A program made the position numbers and the translations under genes. Below, piece after piece: positions 50,716 through 59,245 of a stretch of DNA of 64,000 bases. The first letter of the stretch is position 1. The number at the start of each line of letters is the position of its first letter. The stretch spans positions 1 through 64,000 of the forward strand of contig NZ_CAMIHB010000021.1 of NCBI RefSeq assembly GCF_946221635.1, written 5' to 3'. This stretch comes from an uncultured Rhodoferax sp. GTDB taxonomy: Bacteria; Pseudomonadota; Gammaproteobacteria; Burkholderiales; Burkholderiaceae_C. The notes below the pieces were generated by a model. That model ran no database searches, had not been told where the DNA came from, and saw nothing but the letters and a program-made list of their open reading frames with translations.

Positions 50716-52058
50716 ACCCGCCTGCCATACCACCCGGACAGTTGCACCAGCGTCGCGTGCGGATGATGCTTTGGGTCGCCTCCATCCTGATGGTTGGTAT
50801 TGGTATCGGGTGGTCCGTCTTCTTCGCGCTGCGCGGCGTGTGGATCATTGTGGCGGTGGAAGTGTGCATGGTCGTATTGGGGGCGGTGGTGGCATGGCTG
50901 ACCCAGCGCCACCGGACCCGGCTCGCCTTCTTTGTCATGCTGGCAACGGTCTATGCCTCGCTCTGCGTCTTTGGCCTGGTGTTCGATATACCCGATGCCC
51001 AGGTGCCCCGGTCCACCCACCACTTCATGCTGGTACTGGCGCTCGCGGCCATGCTGGTGCTGCGGGACGAAGCCGGCTGGATGCGGCACAGCGTCGTGGG
51101 CCTGCTGTTCGTCTCGTACGTGGCCCTGAGCAGTACCACCTGGGGTTTCCAGACAGCCTATCTGATTCCGCATGAGGTCCGCATCAGCGGGACCTGGGTC
51201 AACACCGCCCTGGCCGTGCTGGGGCTGTACGCGCTGGTGCACATCATGGTGACCGAGGTCTCCGAGTCGAGCGCGCTGGAAGTGGACATGCGCAAGGGGA
51301 TTGCCCGGGACGAGTTTTTCCTGTTGTACCAGGCGCAGGTGACCGAGGACGGTGGCGTCATCGGGGCGGAGGCGTTGCTGCGCTGGCGGCACCCCAAGCT
51401 CGGACTGGTTGCACCGGGCGACTTCATTGACATGGCCGAGCAGACCGGGCTCATCCTGCCTCTGGGGGGCTGGGTATTGCGCACTGCCTGTACCCAACTG
51501 GTGACCTGGGCCCAGATGCCGGAGCTGGCGCATCTGAGCCTCTCGGTCAATGTCAGCGCCCGGCAGTTCCGCCAGAGCGATTTTGTGGGGCAGGTCCAGG
51601 CGGTGCTGGAGCGTACCGGGGCCGATCCCCGGCGTCTCAAGCTGGAACTCACCGAGAGCATGCTGGTGGAGGACATGGACGACATCGTGCACAAGATGGA
51701 GTCGCTGCGCGCACTGGGTGTGGGTTGCTCCCTCGACGACTTTGGCACAGGCTATTCCTCGCTGAACTATCTCAAGCGCCTGCCGTTGGACCAGCTCAAG
51801 ATCGACCAGTCCTTTGTGCGCGATGTGCTGACCGATTCCAATGACGCGACCATCGCCAACACCATCATCACCCTGGGGACCAGTCTGGGCTTTGCCGTGG
51901 TGGCCGAGGGCGTGGAAACCCGGGGCCAGCGCGATTTTCTGGTAGCCCACGGCTGCCATCTGTTTCAGGGCTACTTCTTCAGCAAGCCCTTGCCCTTGCC
52001 GGACTTTGTGGCGTTCGCCAGAGCAGCGCAGCAGTCGGCCCAGCCCGTCGCGGCCTGA
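50712..52058 (+). CDS. Membrane EAL-domain c-di-GMP phosphodiesterase
   Basis: A 448-residue protein with about six N-terminal membrane helices (residues 18-210) and a C-terminal EAL domain. All residues needed for hydrolysis are visible: GAEALLRW, NVSARQF, LELTES, DDFGTGYSS, LKIDQSFV and AEGVETRGQ. There is no GGDEF domain. The EAL part is close to that of the preceding protein even in DNA sequence, so it is probably a tandem copy. The start lies within the upstream stop (ATGA). Confidence 0.93.
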   Translation: MNPPAIPPGQLHQRRVRMMLWVASILMVGIGIGWSVFFALRGVWIIVAVEVCMVVLGAVVAWLTQRHRTRLAFFVMLATVYASLCVFGLVFDIPDAQVPRSTHHFMLVLALAAMLVLRDEAGWMRHSVVGLLFVSYVALSSTTWGFQTAYLIPHEVRISGTWVNTALAVLGLYALVHIMVTEVSESSALEVDMRKGIARDEFFLLYQAQVTEDGGVIGAEALLRWRHPKLGLVAPGDFIDMAEQTGLILPLGGWVLRTACTQLVTWAQMPELAHLSLSVNVSARQFRQSDFVGQVQAVLERTGADPRRLKLELTESMLVEDMDDIVHKMESLRALGVGCSLDDFGTGYSSLNYLKRLPLDQLKIDQSFVRDVLTDSNDATIANTIITLGTSLGFAVVAEGVETRGQRDFLVAHGCHLFQGYFFSKPLPLPDFVAFARAAQQSAQPVAA

Positions 52059-52164
52059 ACGCGGGTTGGTCCGGGGCTGTCACCCAGGCCTTGGCGGTGC
52101 CATACTGGGGGCATGATCGAATACACCCCTGTCGTTGGGGGGGCGCTTGCCCTGAATCGTTGCC

Positions 52165-54249
52165 ATGTCTGATCCTGTGTTGCCGGTTTCCGGCTTTTCG
52201 CCTTCCGTACCGCAGGCCGTTGCCTGGACGATGGATGTACTCGATGCTGTGGCGGTGATGCACGCGGCGGGTACCGTGCACGGGCAGCTCCAACCTGCTG
52301 CGCTGCAGATCGACAGCAGCGGCCATGCCCATCTGATGCCTCCGGGGGCGGAACAAGACCCCCGCTACGGTGCGCCGGAGCAGGGCAGCGGTGCACCGGC
52401 CCTGCAATCGTCCGACATTTTTTCGGCCGGTCTGCTGCTGGCCGAATGGCTGCTGGGCCACCCCCTGGTGGACGAGGTGGACCCCCAGCGAGCCCAGCAC
52501 CGGCTCATGCATGAGCAGTTGCTGCTGCCCGATGCAGCCCTGCCGGGTCTGGACGACCAGTTGCGGGCCATTGTGAACCGGGCCCTGGCCCACGACCCGC
52601 GCCAGCGCTTTGTCAGTGCGCGCGTGTTCCAGTCGGCGCTGGAGCAATGGACCCAGGCCGACGCCAGTCTGCGCACCTTTGGCGCCAGCGGCAGCAGCAA
52701 CCCGAGCAGCGACACACTGGAGTTCCTGCTGCGGCGCATGCGCCACAAGAGCGATTTCCCGGCCATGTCGGACGCCGTGGTGCGTATCCAGACTCTGGCC
52801 GCATCCGAGACCGAAAGCGTCAGCAGCATCACGAACGAAATCCTCAAGGATGTGGCGCTGACCAACAAGCTGCTGCGGCTGGTCAACAGCGCCCACTATG
52901 GGCGCAGCGGCGGCATCAGCACGGTGTCGCGCGCGGTGACCCTGGTGGGATTCAACGGCATCCGCAACATGGCGCTGAGCCTGGTGCTGCTGGAGCACAT
53001 GCAGGACAAGGCCCACGCGACCCAGCTCAAGGAAGAATTCCTGCGCTCCCTGCTGGCGGGCAGCATTGGCGGGGAGCTGTGCCCCGTGCTGCGGGAGAGC
53101 GAAGAGGCGTTCATCGGCGCCATGTTCCAGAACCTGGGGCGCCTGCTGGTGCTGTTCTATTTTCCCGAGGAAGCCGTCCGTGTGCGCGGGCTCATGCAGA
53201 ACCCGCGCCAGCCGATGTCCGAAGTGTCTGCCGCCATCAGCGTGCTGGGGCTGAGTTATGAGGCCTTGGGTCTGGGCATCGCCAGGGCCTGGGGGCTGCC
53301 GGAGGATATCCAGCGCTGCATGCGCAAGCCCGCGGGGGAGCCGCCCCAATGGGCGCCGGCGGATGGCGCCGAGCGGGTGCGCTGGGTGGCGCTGGCCTCC
53401 AATGACATAGCCGACGTCTTGCTGCACAGCGATCTGCAAGAGCGTGAAACCCGCCTGGCCACCGTCACCCGCAAGTACATGGCCGCCATGGGCGTGAGCG
53501 CGCGTGACGTGCAGGCCGCCACCAACAAGGCACGCCAGAAGCTGGTGGACCTGGCGGCTGCCATGGAGATCCGCGTGGCGCCGGGTTCTGCGGCGGCTGA
53601 GCTGCTCAAACCAGTCGAACCCCCGATGGACATGCCACCGCCCGGCGCTCCGGCGGGCGAATCGCACTTTGCCAGTCTGGCGCTGCAGGCCACGCCGCAC
53701 GAGGAGACGGAAGCCCGCGTCGTCCATGCGCGCCAGGTGGCCGAAACGCTGGCGGCCGGTATTCAGGACATCACCAATGCCATGGTGGAGGATTTCAGGC
53801 TCAGCGATGTGTTGCGCATGATTCTGGAAACCATGTACCGGGCCATGGCCTTCGATCGCATCATCTTCTGCATGCGCGATGCCAAGACCGACATGATGCA
53901 GGGCCGGTTTGGCCTGGGGCGCGACGTTGAGCGCTGCGTCAGGGTCTTCAAAACCCATCTGAAAGCCACGACGCCCGACCTGTTCGGTGTGGTCAGCAAC
54001 AAGGGGGCAGACACCATGATCAGCGATGCCTCGGAGCCCCGCATCATGAGCCGCCTGCCGGAGTGGTACCAGCAGCACATCAACGCTCCCACCTTTCTGC
54101 TGCTGCCGGTGCAGATCAAGGGCGCGCCCTTCGGCCTGATCTATGCCGACAAGGCGGCCCGTGGCGCGCTGGCGCTGGACGACAAGGAACTGGCCCTGCT
54201 GCGCACGCTGCGCAACCAGGCCGTGATGGCGGTCAAACAATCGGGCTAG
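52165..54249 (+). CDS. Pseudokinase-HDOD-GAF signalling protein
   Basis: A 694-residue cytoplasmic protein. Residues about 20-165 resemble the C-lobe of a Ser/Thr kinase: HAAGTVHGQLQPAALQID where HRDLKPxN is expected, YGAPEQ for the APE motif, and SDIFSAGLLLAEWLLGHP. The N-lobe, glycine loop, catalytic Asp and DFG are missing, so it cannot be an active kinase. An HDOD domain follows (DFPAMSDAVVRIQTLA, DVALTNKLLRLVNSAHYG), then a GAF domain in the last 180 residues (FRLSDVLRMILETMYRAM to LIYADKA). Partners are unknown. Confidence 0.85.
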   Translation: MSDPVLPVSGFSPSVPQAVAWTMDVLDAVAVMHAAGTVHGQLQPAALQIDSSGHAHLMPPGAEQDPRYGAPEQGSGAPALQSSDIFSAGLLLAEWLLGHPLVDEVDPQRAQHRLMHEQLLLPDAALPGLDDQLRAIVNRALAHDPRQRFVSARVFQSALEQWTQADASLRTFGASGSSNPSSDTLEFLLRRMRHKSDFPAMSDAVVRIQTLAASETESVSSITNEILKDVALTNKLLRLVNSAHYGRSGGISTVSRAVTLVGFNGIRNMALSLVLLEHMQDKAHATQLKEEFLRSLLAGSIGGELCPVLRESEEAFIGAMFQNLGRLLVLFYFPEEAVRVRGLMQNPRQPMSEVSAAISVLGLSYEALGLGIARAWGLPEDIQRCMRKPAGEPPQWAPADGAERVRWVALASNDIADVLLHSDLQERETRLATVTRKYMAAMGVSARDVQAATNKARQKLVDLAAAMEIRVAPGSAAAELLKPVEPPMDMPPPGAPAGESHFASLALQATPHEETEARVVHARQVAETLAAGIQDITNAMVEDFRLSDVLRMILETMYRAMAFDRIIFCMRDAKTDMMQGRFGLGRDVERCVRVFKTHLKATTPDLFGVVSNKGADTMISDASEPRIMSRLPEWYQQHINAPTFLLLPVQIKGAPFGLIYADKAARGALALDDKELALLRTLRNQAVMAVKQSG

Positions 54250-54261
54250 CGGAATTCCATT

Positions 54262-54328
54262 TTGCTATGGAATCAGGAGCTGCCCGCGCACATTCCACGG
54301 GGGCTAGAGGCCAAAAAGGCAAAATTTC
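54262..54328 (-). repeat. Dispersed ~60-bp repeat between convergent genes
   Basis: TTGCTATGGAATCAGGAGCT, GCCCGCGCACATTCCACGGG, GGCTAGAGGCCAAAAAGGCA. It matches the copy upstream of serB. A hairpin ATTCCAT (54254-54260)/ATGGAAT (54267-54273) overlaps its left edge. It lies between the stops of the HDOD-GAF gene and bdhA, where it may help to terminate transcription in both directions. Confidence 0.85.
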
Positions 54329-55099
54329 TTATTGGGCAGCCCATCCGCCGTCCATGTTCCAGGCTACGCCGCGTACGTTGTCACCGGCGGGGGAGCAGAA
54401 GAACACGGCCAAGGCACCCAGCTCCTCGGGTGTGGTGAACTGCAGGGACGGCTCTTTCTCGCCCAGCAGCAGCTTGGTGGCGTCGGCGTTGCTGAGCCCC
54501 AAGGCGGCGGCCTTGGCATCCACCTGCTTTTGTACCAGGGGCGTGAGCACCCAGCCGGGGCAGATGGCGTTGCAGGTCACGCCGCTGGTGGCGTTTTCCA
54601 GCGCGGTGACCTTCGTCAGGCCGACGATGCCGTGCTTGGCCGCCACGTAGGCCGACTTCTCGGCTGAACCCACCAGGCCGTGGACCGAGGCCACGTTGAT
54701 GATGCGGCCCCAGTTCTTGGCCTGCATGCCGGGCAGCACCAGGCGGCTGGCGTGGAAGGCGCTGGAGAGGTTGATGGCGATCACGGCATCCCACTTTTCC
54801 ACGGGGAAGTTTTCCACGCGGGCCACATGCTGGATGCCGGCGTTGTTCACCAGAATGTCCACACCGCCAAAAGTGCTGGTGGCGTACTGCACCATGGCCT
54901 CGATGTCGGCGGGCTTGCTCATGTCCGCACCGTGGTAACCCACCTGCACGCCCGATGCAGCCACTTCCGCCTTGGGACCGTCCACATCGCCAAAGCCATT
55001 GAGCACGATGTTGGCCCCCTGTGCGGCCAGGGCCTTGGCGATGCCCAGACCGATGCCGCTGGTGGAGCCGGTCACGATGGCGGTTTTACCTTTCAACAT
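54329..55099 (-). CDS. bdhA: 3-hydroxybutyrate dehydrogenase
   Basis: Short-chain dehydrogenase of 256 residues that interconverts 3-hydroxybutyrate and acetoacetate, usually in polyhydroxybutyrate turnover. Cofactor motif TGSTSGIGLGIA, NNAGIQHV, active-site Ser and Tyr/Lys in NVASVHGLVGSAEKSAYVAAKHG, and the BdhA-type end of the substrate loop (ICPGWVLTPLVQKQVDAKA). GIQHVARVENFPVEKW is typical of BdhA. It stands alone. Confidence 0.93.
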   Translation of the reverse strand: MLKGKTAIVTGSTSGIGLGIAKALAAQGANIVLNGFGDVDGPKAEVAASGVQVGYHGADMSKPADIEAMVQYATSTFGGVDILVNNAGIQHVARVENFPVEKWDAVIAINLSSAFHASRLVLPGMQAKNWGRIINVASVHGLVGSAEKSAYVAAKHGIVGLTKVTALENATSGVTCNAICPGWVLTPLVQKQVDAKAAALGLSNADATKLLLGEKEPSLQFTTPEELGALAVFFCSPAGDNVRGVAWNMDGGWAAQ

Positions 55100-55169
55100 T
55101 GCTGCGTCCTTCCAAAAGAGTAGGGGGTTTCCATTAGGATGTGGTCATTATCAAACCACTGATTGCACC

Positions 55170-56057
55170 ATGGCTGACCCTACGCTGAACTACGTACCCT
55201 GCGCTGATGCGCAGGGCGGGCACCGGATGGCGTACTGGCAGTGGGGCGATGCCGACGCGGCCCATACCATCGTCTGTGCCCACGGCCTCTCGCGCCAGGG
55301 CCGCGACTTCGACGTGCTGGCCCAGGCCCTGCTGGTGCGCAGCCCGCAGCCGTTGCGCGTGGTCTGCCCCGACGTGGTGGGACGCGGCCGCAGCGACTGG
55401 CTCAAAGACCCGCAGGGCTACCAGCTCCCCACTTACACAGCCGACATGCTCGCGCTGCTGGCGCACCTGAGACCCGCCACACTGGATTGGCTGGGTACCA
55501 GCATGGGCGGGCTCATCGGCATGGCGGTATGTGCGCATCCGCAGGCCGTGGGCGTCAGCGTGCGCCGCCTGGTGCTCAACGACGTGGGGCCGGCCATCCA
55601 GTGGGAGGCGCTGGCCCGCATCGGCACCTACCTGGGCAAGGCCCAGACCTTTGATTCCCTGCAGCAGGCGGCCGACGCCATGTGGGCCATCTCGCAGAGC
55701 TTTGGCCCGCACACGCCGGCCCAGTGGCTGGAGTTGTCGCGCGCCATGGTCAAGTCCACGCCCGACGGGCGCGTGGCCCTGCACTATGACCCGGCGATTG
55801 CCGTGCCCTTTGGCGCTGTGACGCAGGAGATTGCCGCCCAGGGCGAAGCCCAGCTCTGGCAGCTCTACGACAGCCTGGCGGCGCAGACCTTGTTGCTGCG
55901 TGGCGCCAATTCCGATTTGTTGTCCCCTGCCACGGCGCAGGCCATGACCCAGCGCGGCCCCAAGGCGCGCCTGGTCGAATTTGCCGGTGTGGGCCATGCG
56001 CCCACGCTGATTGCGCCGGACCAGGTGGATACCGTGACAAGTTTTTTGCTGGGGTGA
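55170..56057 (+). CDS. Alpha/beta hydrolase
   Basis: A 295-residue alpha/beta-fold hydrolase. Oxyanion segment CAHGLSRQGRDFD, nucleophile Ser in LGTSMGGLIG, acid residue near LLRGANSDLL, and His in GVGHAPTL. ATG 55170 is the start; the open frame upstream runs antisense through bdhA. It is divergent from bdhA with 70 bases between. The substrate is unknown; it could be a thioesterase or an esterase for short hydroxy acids given the neighbour, but that is speculation. Confidence 0.9.
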   Translation: MADPTLNYVPCADAQGGHRMAYWQWGDADAAHTIVCAHGLSRQGRDFDVLAQALLVRSPQPLRVVCPDVVGRGRSDWLKDPQGYQLPTYTADMLALLAHLRPATLDWLGTSMGGLIGMAVCAHPQAVGVSVRRLVLNDVGPAIQWEALARIGTYLGKAQTFDSLQQAADAMWAISQSFGPHTPAQWLELSRAMVKSTPDGRVALHYDPAIAVPFGAVTQEIAAQGEAQLWQLYDSLAAQTLLLRGANSDLLSPATAQAMTQRGPKARLVEFAGVGHAPTLIAPDQVDTVTSFLLG

Positions 56058-56083
56058 CGCATCCCGGCTGATGTGAGCGTTTC

Positions 56084-58321
56084 ATGAAAAGTTCGTATGC
56101 CGAGCACAGTGCCTCGGCCACCCCGCAGGTCATCGCGGCCACCGCGGACAGCCTGCCCGAACAGGTAGGCGCCCTGGCCCGGGCCCGGGCATTTGCCGAG
56201 CCCCTGTTGGCCAGCGAGTGCCTGGACACGGGCGAAAACGTGTTGCAGCACGCCGATGCCGTGGCTGCCATCCTGCGCACCATTGGCGGGTCCGAGGCCA
56301 TGCAGGCCGCCAGCTATCTGGTCTATGCCTGCGACCACCTGAACAAGCCGCACGAGGTCATCGCCAAGGCCTTTGGCGAGAACTTTGCCGATCTGGCGCT
56401 GGAGACTACCAAGCTGGTGCGCCTGCAGCGCATGGCCCGTCTGGCCCACAGCCAGCAGGGGCCCGGCGGGGGCACAGCGCCCCCCATGGCCCAGACCGCC
56501 GCCGCACAGACGGAGAGCGTGCGCAAGATGCTGCTGGCCTTCAGCAAGGATCTTCGCGTGGTCATGCTGCGCCTGGCCTCGCGCCTGCAGACGCTGCGCC
56601 ACTTTGCCGCCACCAAGCGGCCGGTACCGCCCGGGCTCGCCAGCGAGGCCCTGCAGGTGTTTGCGCCCCTGGCCAACCGCCTGGGCATCTGGGAGATCAA
56701 ATGGGAGATGGAGGACCTGTCCTTCCGCTTCCTGGAGCCCGACACCTACAAGCAGGTTGCCAAGCTGCTCGACGAAAAGCGTGTGGAGCGCGAGGCCTCG
56801 GTGGAGCGCCTGCGCCAGCAGCTGGCCGACGAGCTGGCGGGGCAGGGCGTGCAGGCCACGGTGCAGGGGCGGCCCAAGCACATCTACAGCATTGTCAAGA
56901 AGATGCGCGGCAAGTCGCTGGGCTTCGACCAGGTGTACGACATCCGAGCGCTGCGCATCGTGGTGCCCACGGTGCCAGACTGCTACGCCGCCTTGAGCTG
57001 GGTGCATAGCCATTTCACCCCGGTGACTGAAGAGTTCGACGACTACATCGCCCGCCCCAAGCCCAACGGCTACCAGTCGCTGCACACGGTGGTGCGCGAT
57101 GCAGGCGGCCAGCCCATCGAGGTACAGATCCGCACCCAGGCCATGCACGACCATGCCGAGCATGGTGTGGCGGCCCACTGGGCGTACAAGGAGGCTGGTG
57201 CCAAGGGCTACGGCGGTACGGTCACGGCGGCGGGGGAGTACGACGCGAAGATTGCCGTGCTGCGCCAGCTGCTGGCCTGGGAGCGCGACCTGTCCGGTGC
57301 GCACACCGGTACCGATGGCCAGGGCATGTTCGACGACCGGATCTATGTGCTCACGCCCGATGCGGCCATCGTCGAGCTGCCGCAGGGGGCCACGGCGGTG
57401 GACTTTGCCTACAGCGTGCACACCAGCCTGGGTCACCGCTGCCGCGGCGCCAAGGTGGACGGCGCCATGGTGCCGCTCAACACGCCGCTCAAGAATGGCC
57501 AGACGGTCGAAATCAATGCGGCCAAGGAGGGCGGGCCTTCGCGCGACTGGCTCAACCCCGAGCTGGGCTACCTGGTCAGCCACCGTGCGCGCGCCAAGGT
57601 GCGTGCCTGGTTCAACGCGCTGGCCATGGGCGAGACCATGGCCAAGGGCCGCGAGGCGGTGGAAAAACTGCTGCAGCGCGAGGGCAAGACGGCCATCAAA
57701 CTCGATGACCTGGCCGGCCAGCTGGGTTTCAACAACGCGGATGCGCTGTTCGAGGTGGTGGGCAAGGACGAGTTCTCGCTGCGCAACATCGAAATGCTGC
57801 TGCGCCCACCCGAGCCGCCCAGCACGCAAGACGACTACATGCCGCTCAAGAAACCCCGGGCGACGGGCGGCAAGGGTGGGGTGCTGGTGGTGGGCATCGA
57901 TTCGCTCATGACGCAGTTGGCCAAATGCTGCAAACCGGCACCGCCGGACCTGATCAGCGGCTTTGTGACGCGTGGCAAAGGGGTGAGCGTGCACCGTTCC
58001 GACTGCTCCAACTTGCGCAATATGGTTAACCGCAGCGGGGATCGGCTCATTGAAGTGGAATGGGGTGTTCCCACTGGCAAGGACGGCAACGTCTATCCGG
58101 TGGACGTAGCCGTTGAGGCCATTGACCGCCAGGGTTTGTTGCGTGACATTTCCGAGGTCTTTGCCAAGGAGAAGATGAACGTCATCGGCGTGCAGACCCA
58201 ATCCGTCAAGGGCATTGCCTGGATGACCTTCACCGTGGAAGTGGCCGAATCCGGCCGCCTGGCGAGGGTGTTGAAGATTGTGGGTGAGTTGGCGGGTGTG
58301 CGTGCCGCGCGCCGGCGCTGA
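56084..58321 (+). CDS. relA: (p)ppGpp synthetase RelA
   Basis: Long RelA/SpoT homologue, 745 residues. The N-terminal HD hydrolase domain lacks the HD pair (text runs YLVYACDHLNKPHEVIAKAF), so it should not degrade ppGpp. The synthetase domain has VYDIRALRIVV and EEFDDYIARPKPNGYQSLHT; the EFDD motif marks monofunctional RelA (RFKD in SpoT types). TGS (MFDDRIYVLTPDAAIVELPQ), a zinc-finger-like CCKPAP-HRSDCSNL region and an ACT domain (AIDRQGLLRDISEVFAKEKM) complete it. Confidence 0.95.
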   Translation: MKSSYAEHSASATPQVIAATADSLPEQVGALARARAFAEPLLASECLDTGENVLQHADAVAAILRTIGGSEAMQAASYLVYACDHLNKPHEVIAKAFGENFADLALETTKLVRLQRMARLAHSQQGPGGGTAPPMAQTAAAQTESVRKMLLAFSKDLRVVMLRLASRLQTLRHFAATKRPVPPGLASEALQVFAPLANRLGIWEIKWEMEDLSFRFLEPDTYKQVAKLLDEKRVEREASVERLRQQLADELAGQGVQATVQGRPKHIYSIVKKMRGKSLGFDQVYDIRALRIVVPTVPDCYAALSWVHSHFTPVTEEFDDYIARPKPNGYQSLHTVVRDAGGQPIEVQIRTQAMHDHAEHGVAAHWAYKEAGAKGYGGTVTAAGEYDAKIAVLRQLLAWERDLSGAHTGTDGQGMFDDRIYVLTPDAAIVELPQGATAVDFAYSVHTSLGHRCRGAKVDGAMVPLNTPLKNGQTVEINAAKEGGPSRDWLNPELGYLVSHRARAKVRAWFNALAMGETMAKGREAVEKLLQREGKTAIKLDDLAGQLGFNNADALFEVVGKDEFSLRNIEMLLRPPEPPSTQDDYMPLKKPRATGGKGGVLVVGIDSLMTQLAKCCKPAPPDLISGFVTRGKGVSVHRSDCSNLRNMVNRSGDRLIEVEWGVPTGKDGNVYPVDVAVEAIDRQGLLRDISEVFAKEKMNVIGVQTQSVKGIAWMTFTVEVAESGRLARVLKIVGELAGVRAARRR

Positions 58322-58342
58322 CTCCCATTTTTAGGAAAATGT

Positions 58343-59095
58343 ATGCGTGTGTTCAGGCTTCTCATACTGGCCTGCCTTTGCTGGGCGGGAATGGTGCGGG
58401 CGGCCGATGTGAGCATGGCCTTTGGCGAGCGCATTCCACCGTTCTGCTTCCCGGAGACCAATTCAGGCATTGAAGTCGAGGTGATGCGCGAGGCACTGGC
58501 CTACCGGGGGCATGTGCTCAAGCCCCGCTACTTCCCCTTCACCCGGGTGCCCGTGGCCTTCAGGGCGCGGGAGGTGGATGCGGCCATGTCCGATCTGGGC
58601 ACCGACCTGACGCCGGACGGTGCCTTTTATGGCGATCCCGGCGTGTTCTATGACAACGTGTTCATCAGTCTGGCCGAACGCAAGCTGGTGATTCGCCATC
58701 CCGAGGACTTGCGGGGGCTCACCGTCATCGCGTTTGTCGGGGCCGCCAAGCGCTACCCGGAGTGGCTCAGTCAGGTCAAGACCGAGGGGCGCTACTTTGA
58801 GCAGAACGATCAGGCCCTGCAGGTGCAGACCCTGCAGAAAAAGCGCTATGACCTGGTGCTGAGTGACCGCAATATCTTCAAGTATTTCAGCGCGCAGCTC
58901 ACCCGCACCGAAGGAGTGGTGTTGTCACCCGTGACGGAGCACAGCTTTGTGAAGCTCAATCCCATGGACTACCGGCCGGTCTTTCGGGATGCGCGTATCC
59001 GGGATGACTTCAACGCAGGATTGGCCGCCATTAAGAAAAGCGGTCAGTTCAAGGCGATCTACCAAAAGTACCTTGGGGACAACCCACCGCATTGA
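58343..59095 (+). CDS. Periplasmic solute-binding protein (SBP_bac_3-like)
   Basis: A 250-residue exported receptor-like protein: signal peptide RLLILACLCWAGMVRAAD, then MAFGERIPPFCFPETNSGIE, VEVMREALAYRGH and AIYQKYLG at the end, as in amino-acid receptors. There are no transporter genes nearby. It precedes a PAS histidine kinase gene by 150 bases and may be a sensor input. It is a distant relative of the protein at 24879-25688. Ligand unknown. Confidence 0.8.
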   Translation: MRVFRLLILACLCWAGMVRAADVSMAFGERIPPFCFPETNSGIEVEVMREALAYRGHVLKPRYFPFTRVPVAFRAREVDAAMSDLGTDLTPDGAFYGDPGVFYDNVFISLAERKLVIRHPEDLRGLTVIAFVGAAKRYPEWLSQVKTEGRYFEQNDQALQVQTLQKKRYDLVLSDRNIFKYFSAQLTRTEGVVLSPVTEHSFVKLNPMDYRPVFRDARIRDDFNAGLAAIKKSGQFKAIYQKYLGDNPPH

Positions 59096-59245
59096 AGCGC
59101 CGGGGGATGCCTTGACAAAGATCAAGATTCCGCCATAGTCACCCTCACACACTGCAGTCAGACTGCCGCGGCCTTCCGGCCGCAGAGAGCAGCGCGGTGT
59201 GTGACCTGGTTGCATTGCCTTGGGTGCACAAGGCGAGGGAGGTGC

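Noticed and set aside
51979..54240. Minus-strand open frame of 753 codons opposite the HDOD-GAF gene
   Set aside because: It is a mirror frame of a clearly conserved gene, with low-complexity His/Gln/Arg composition.
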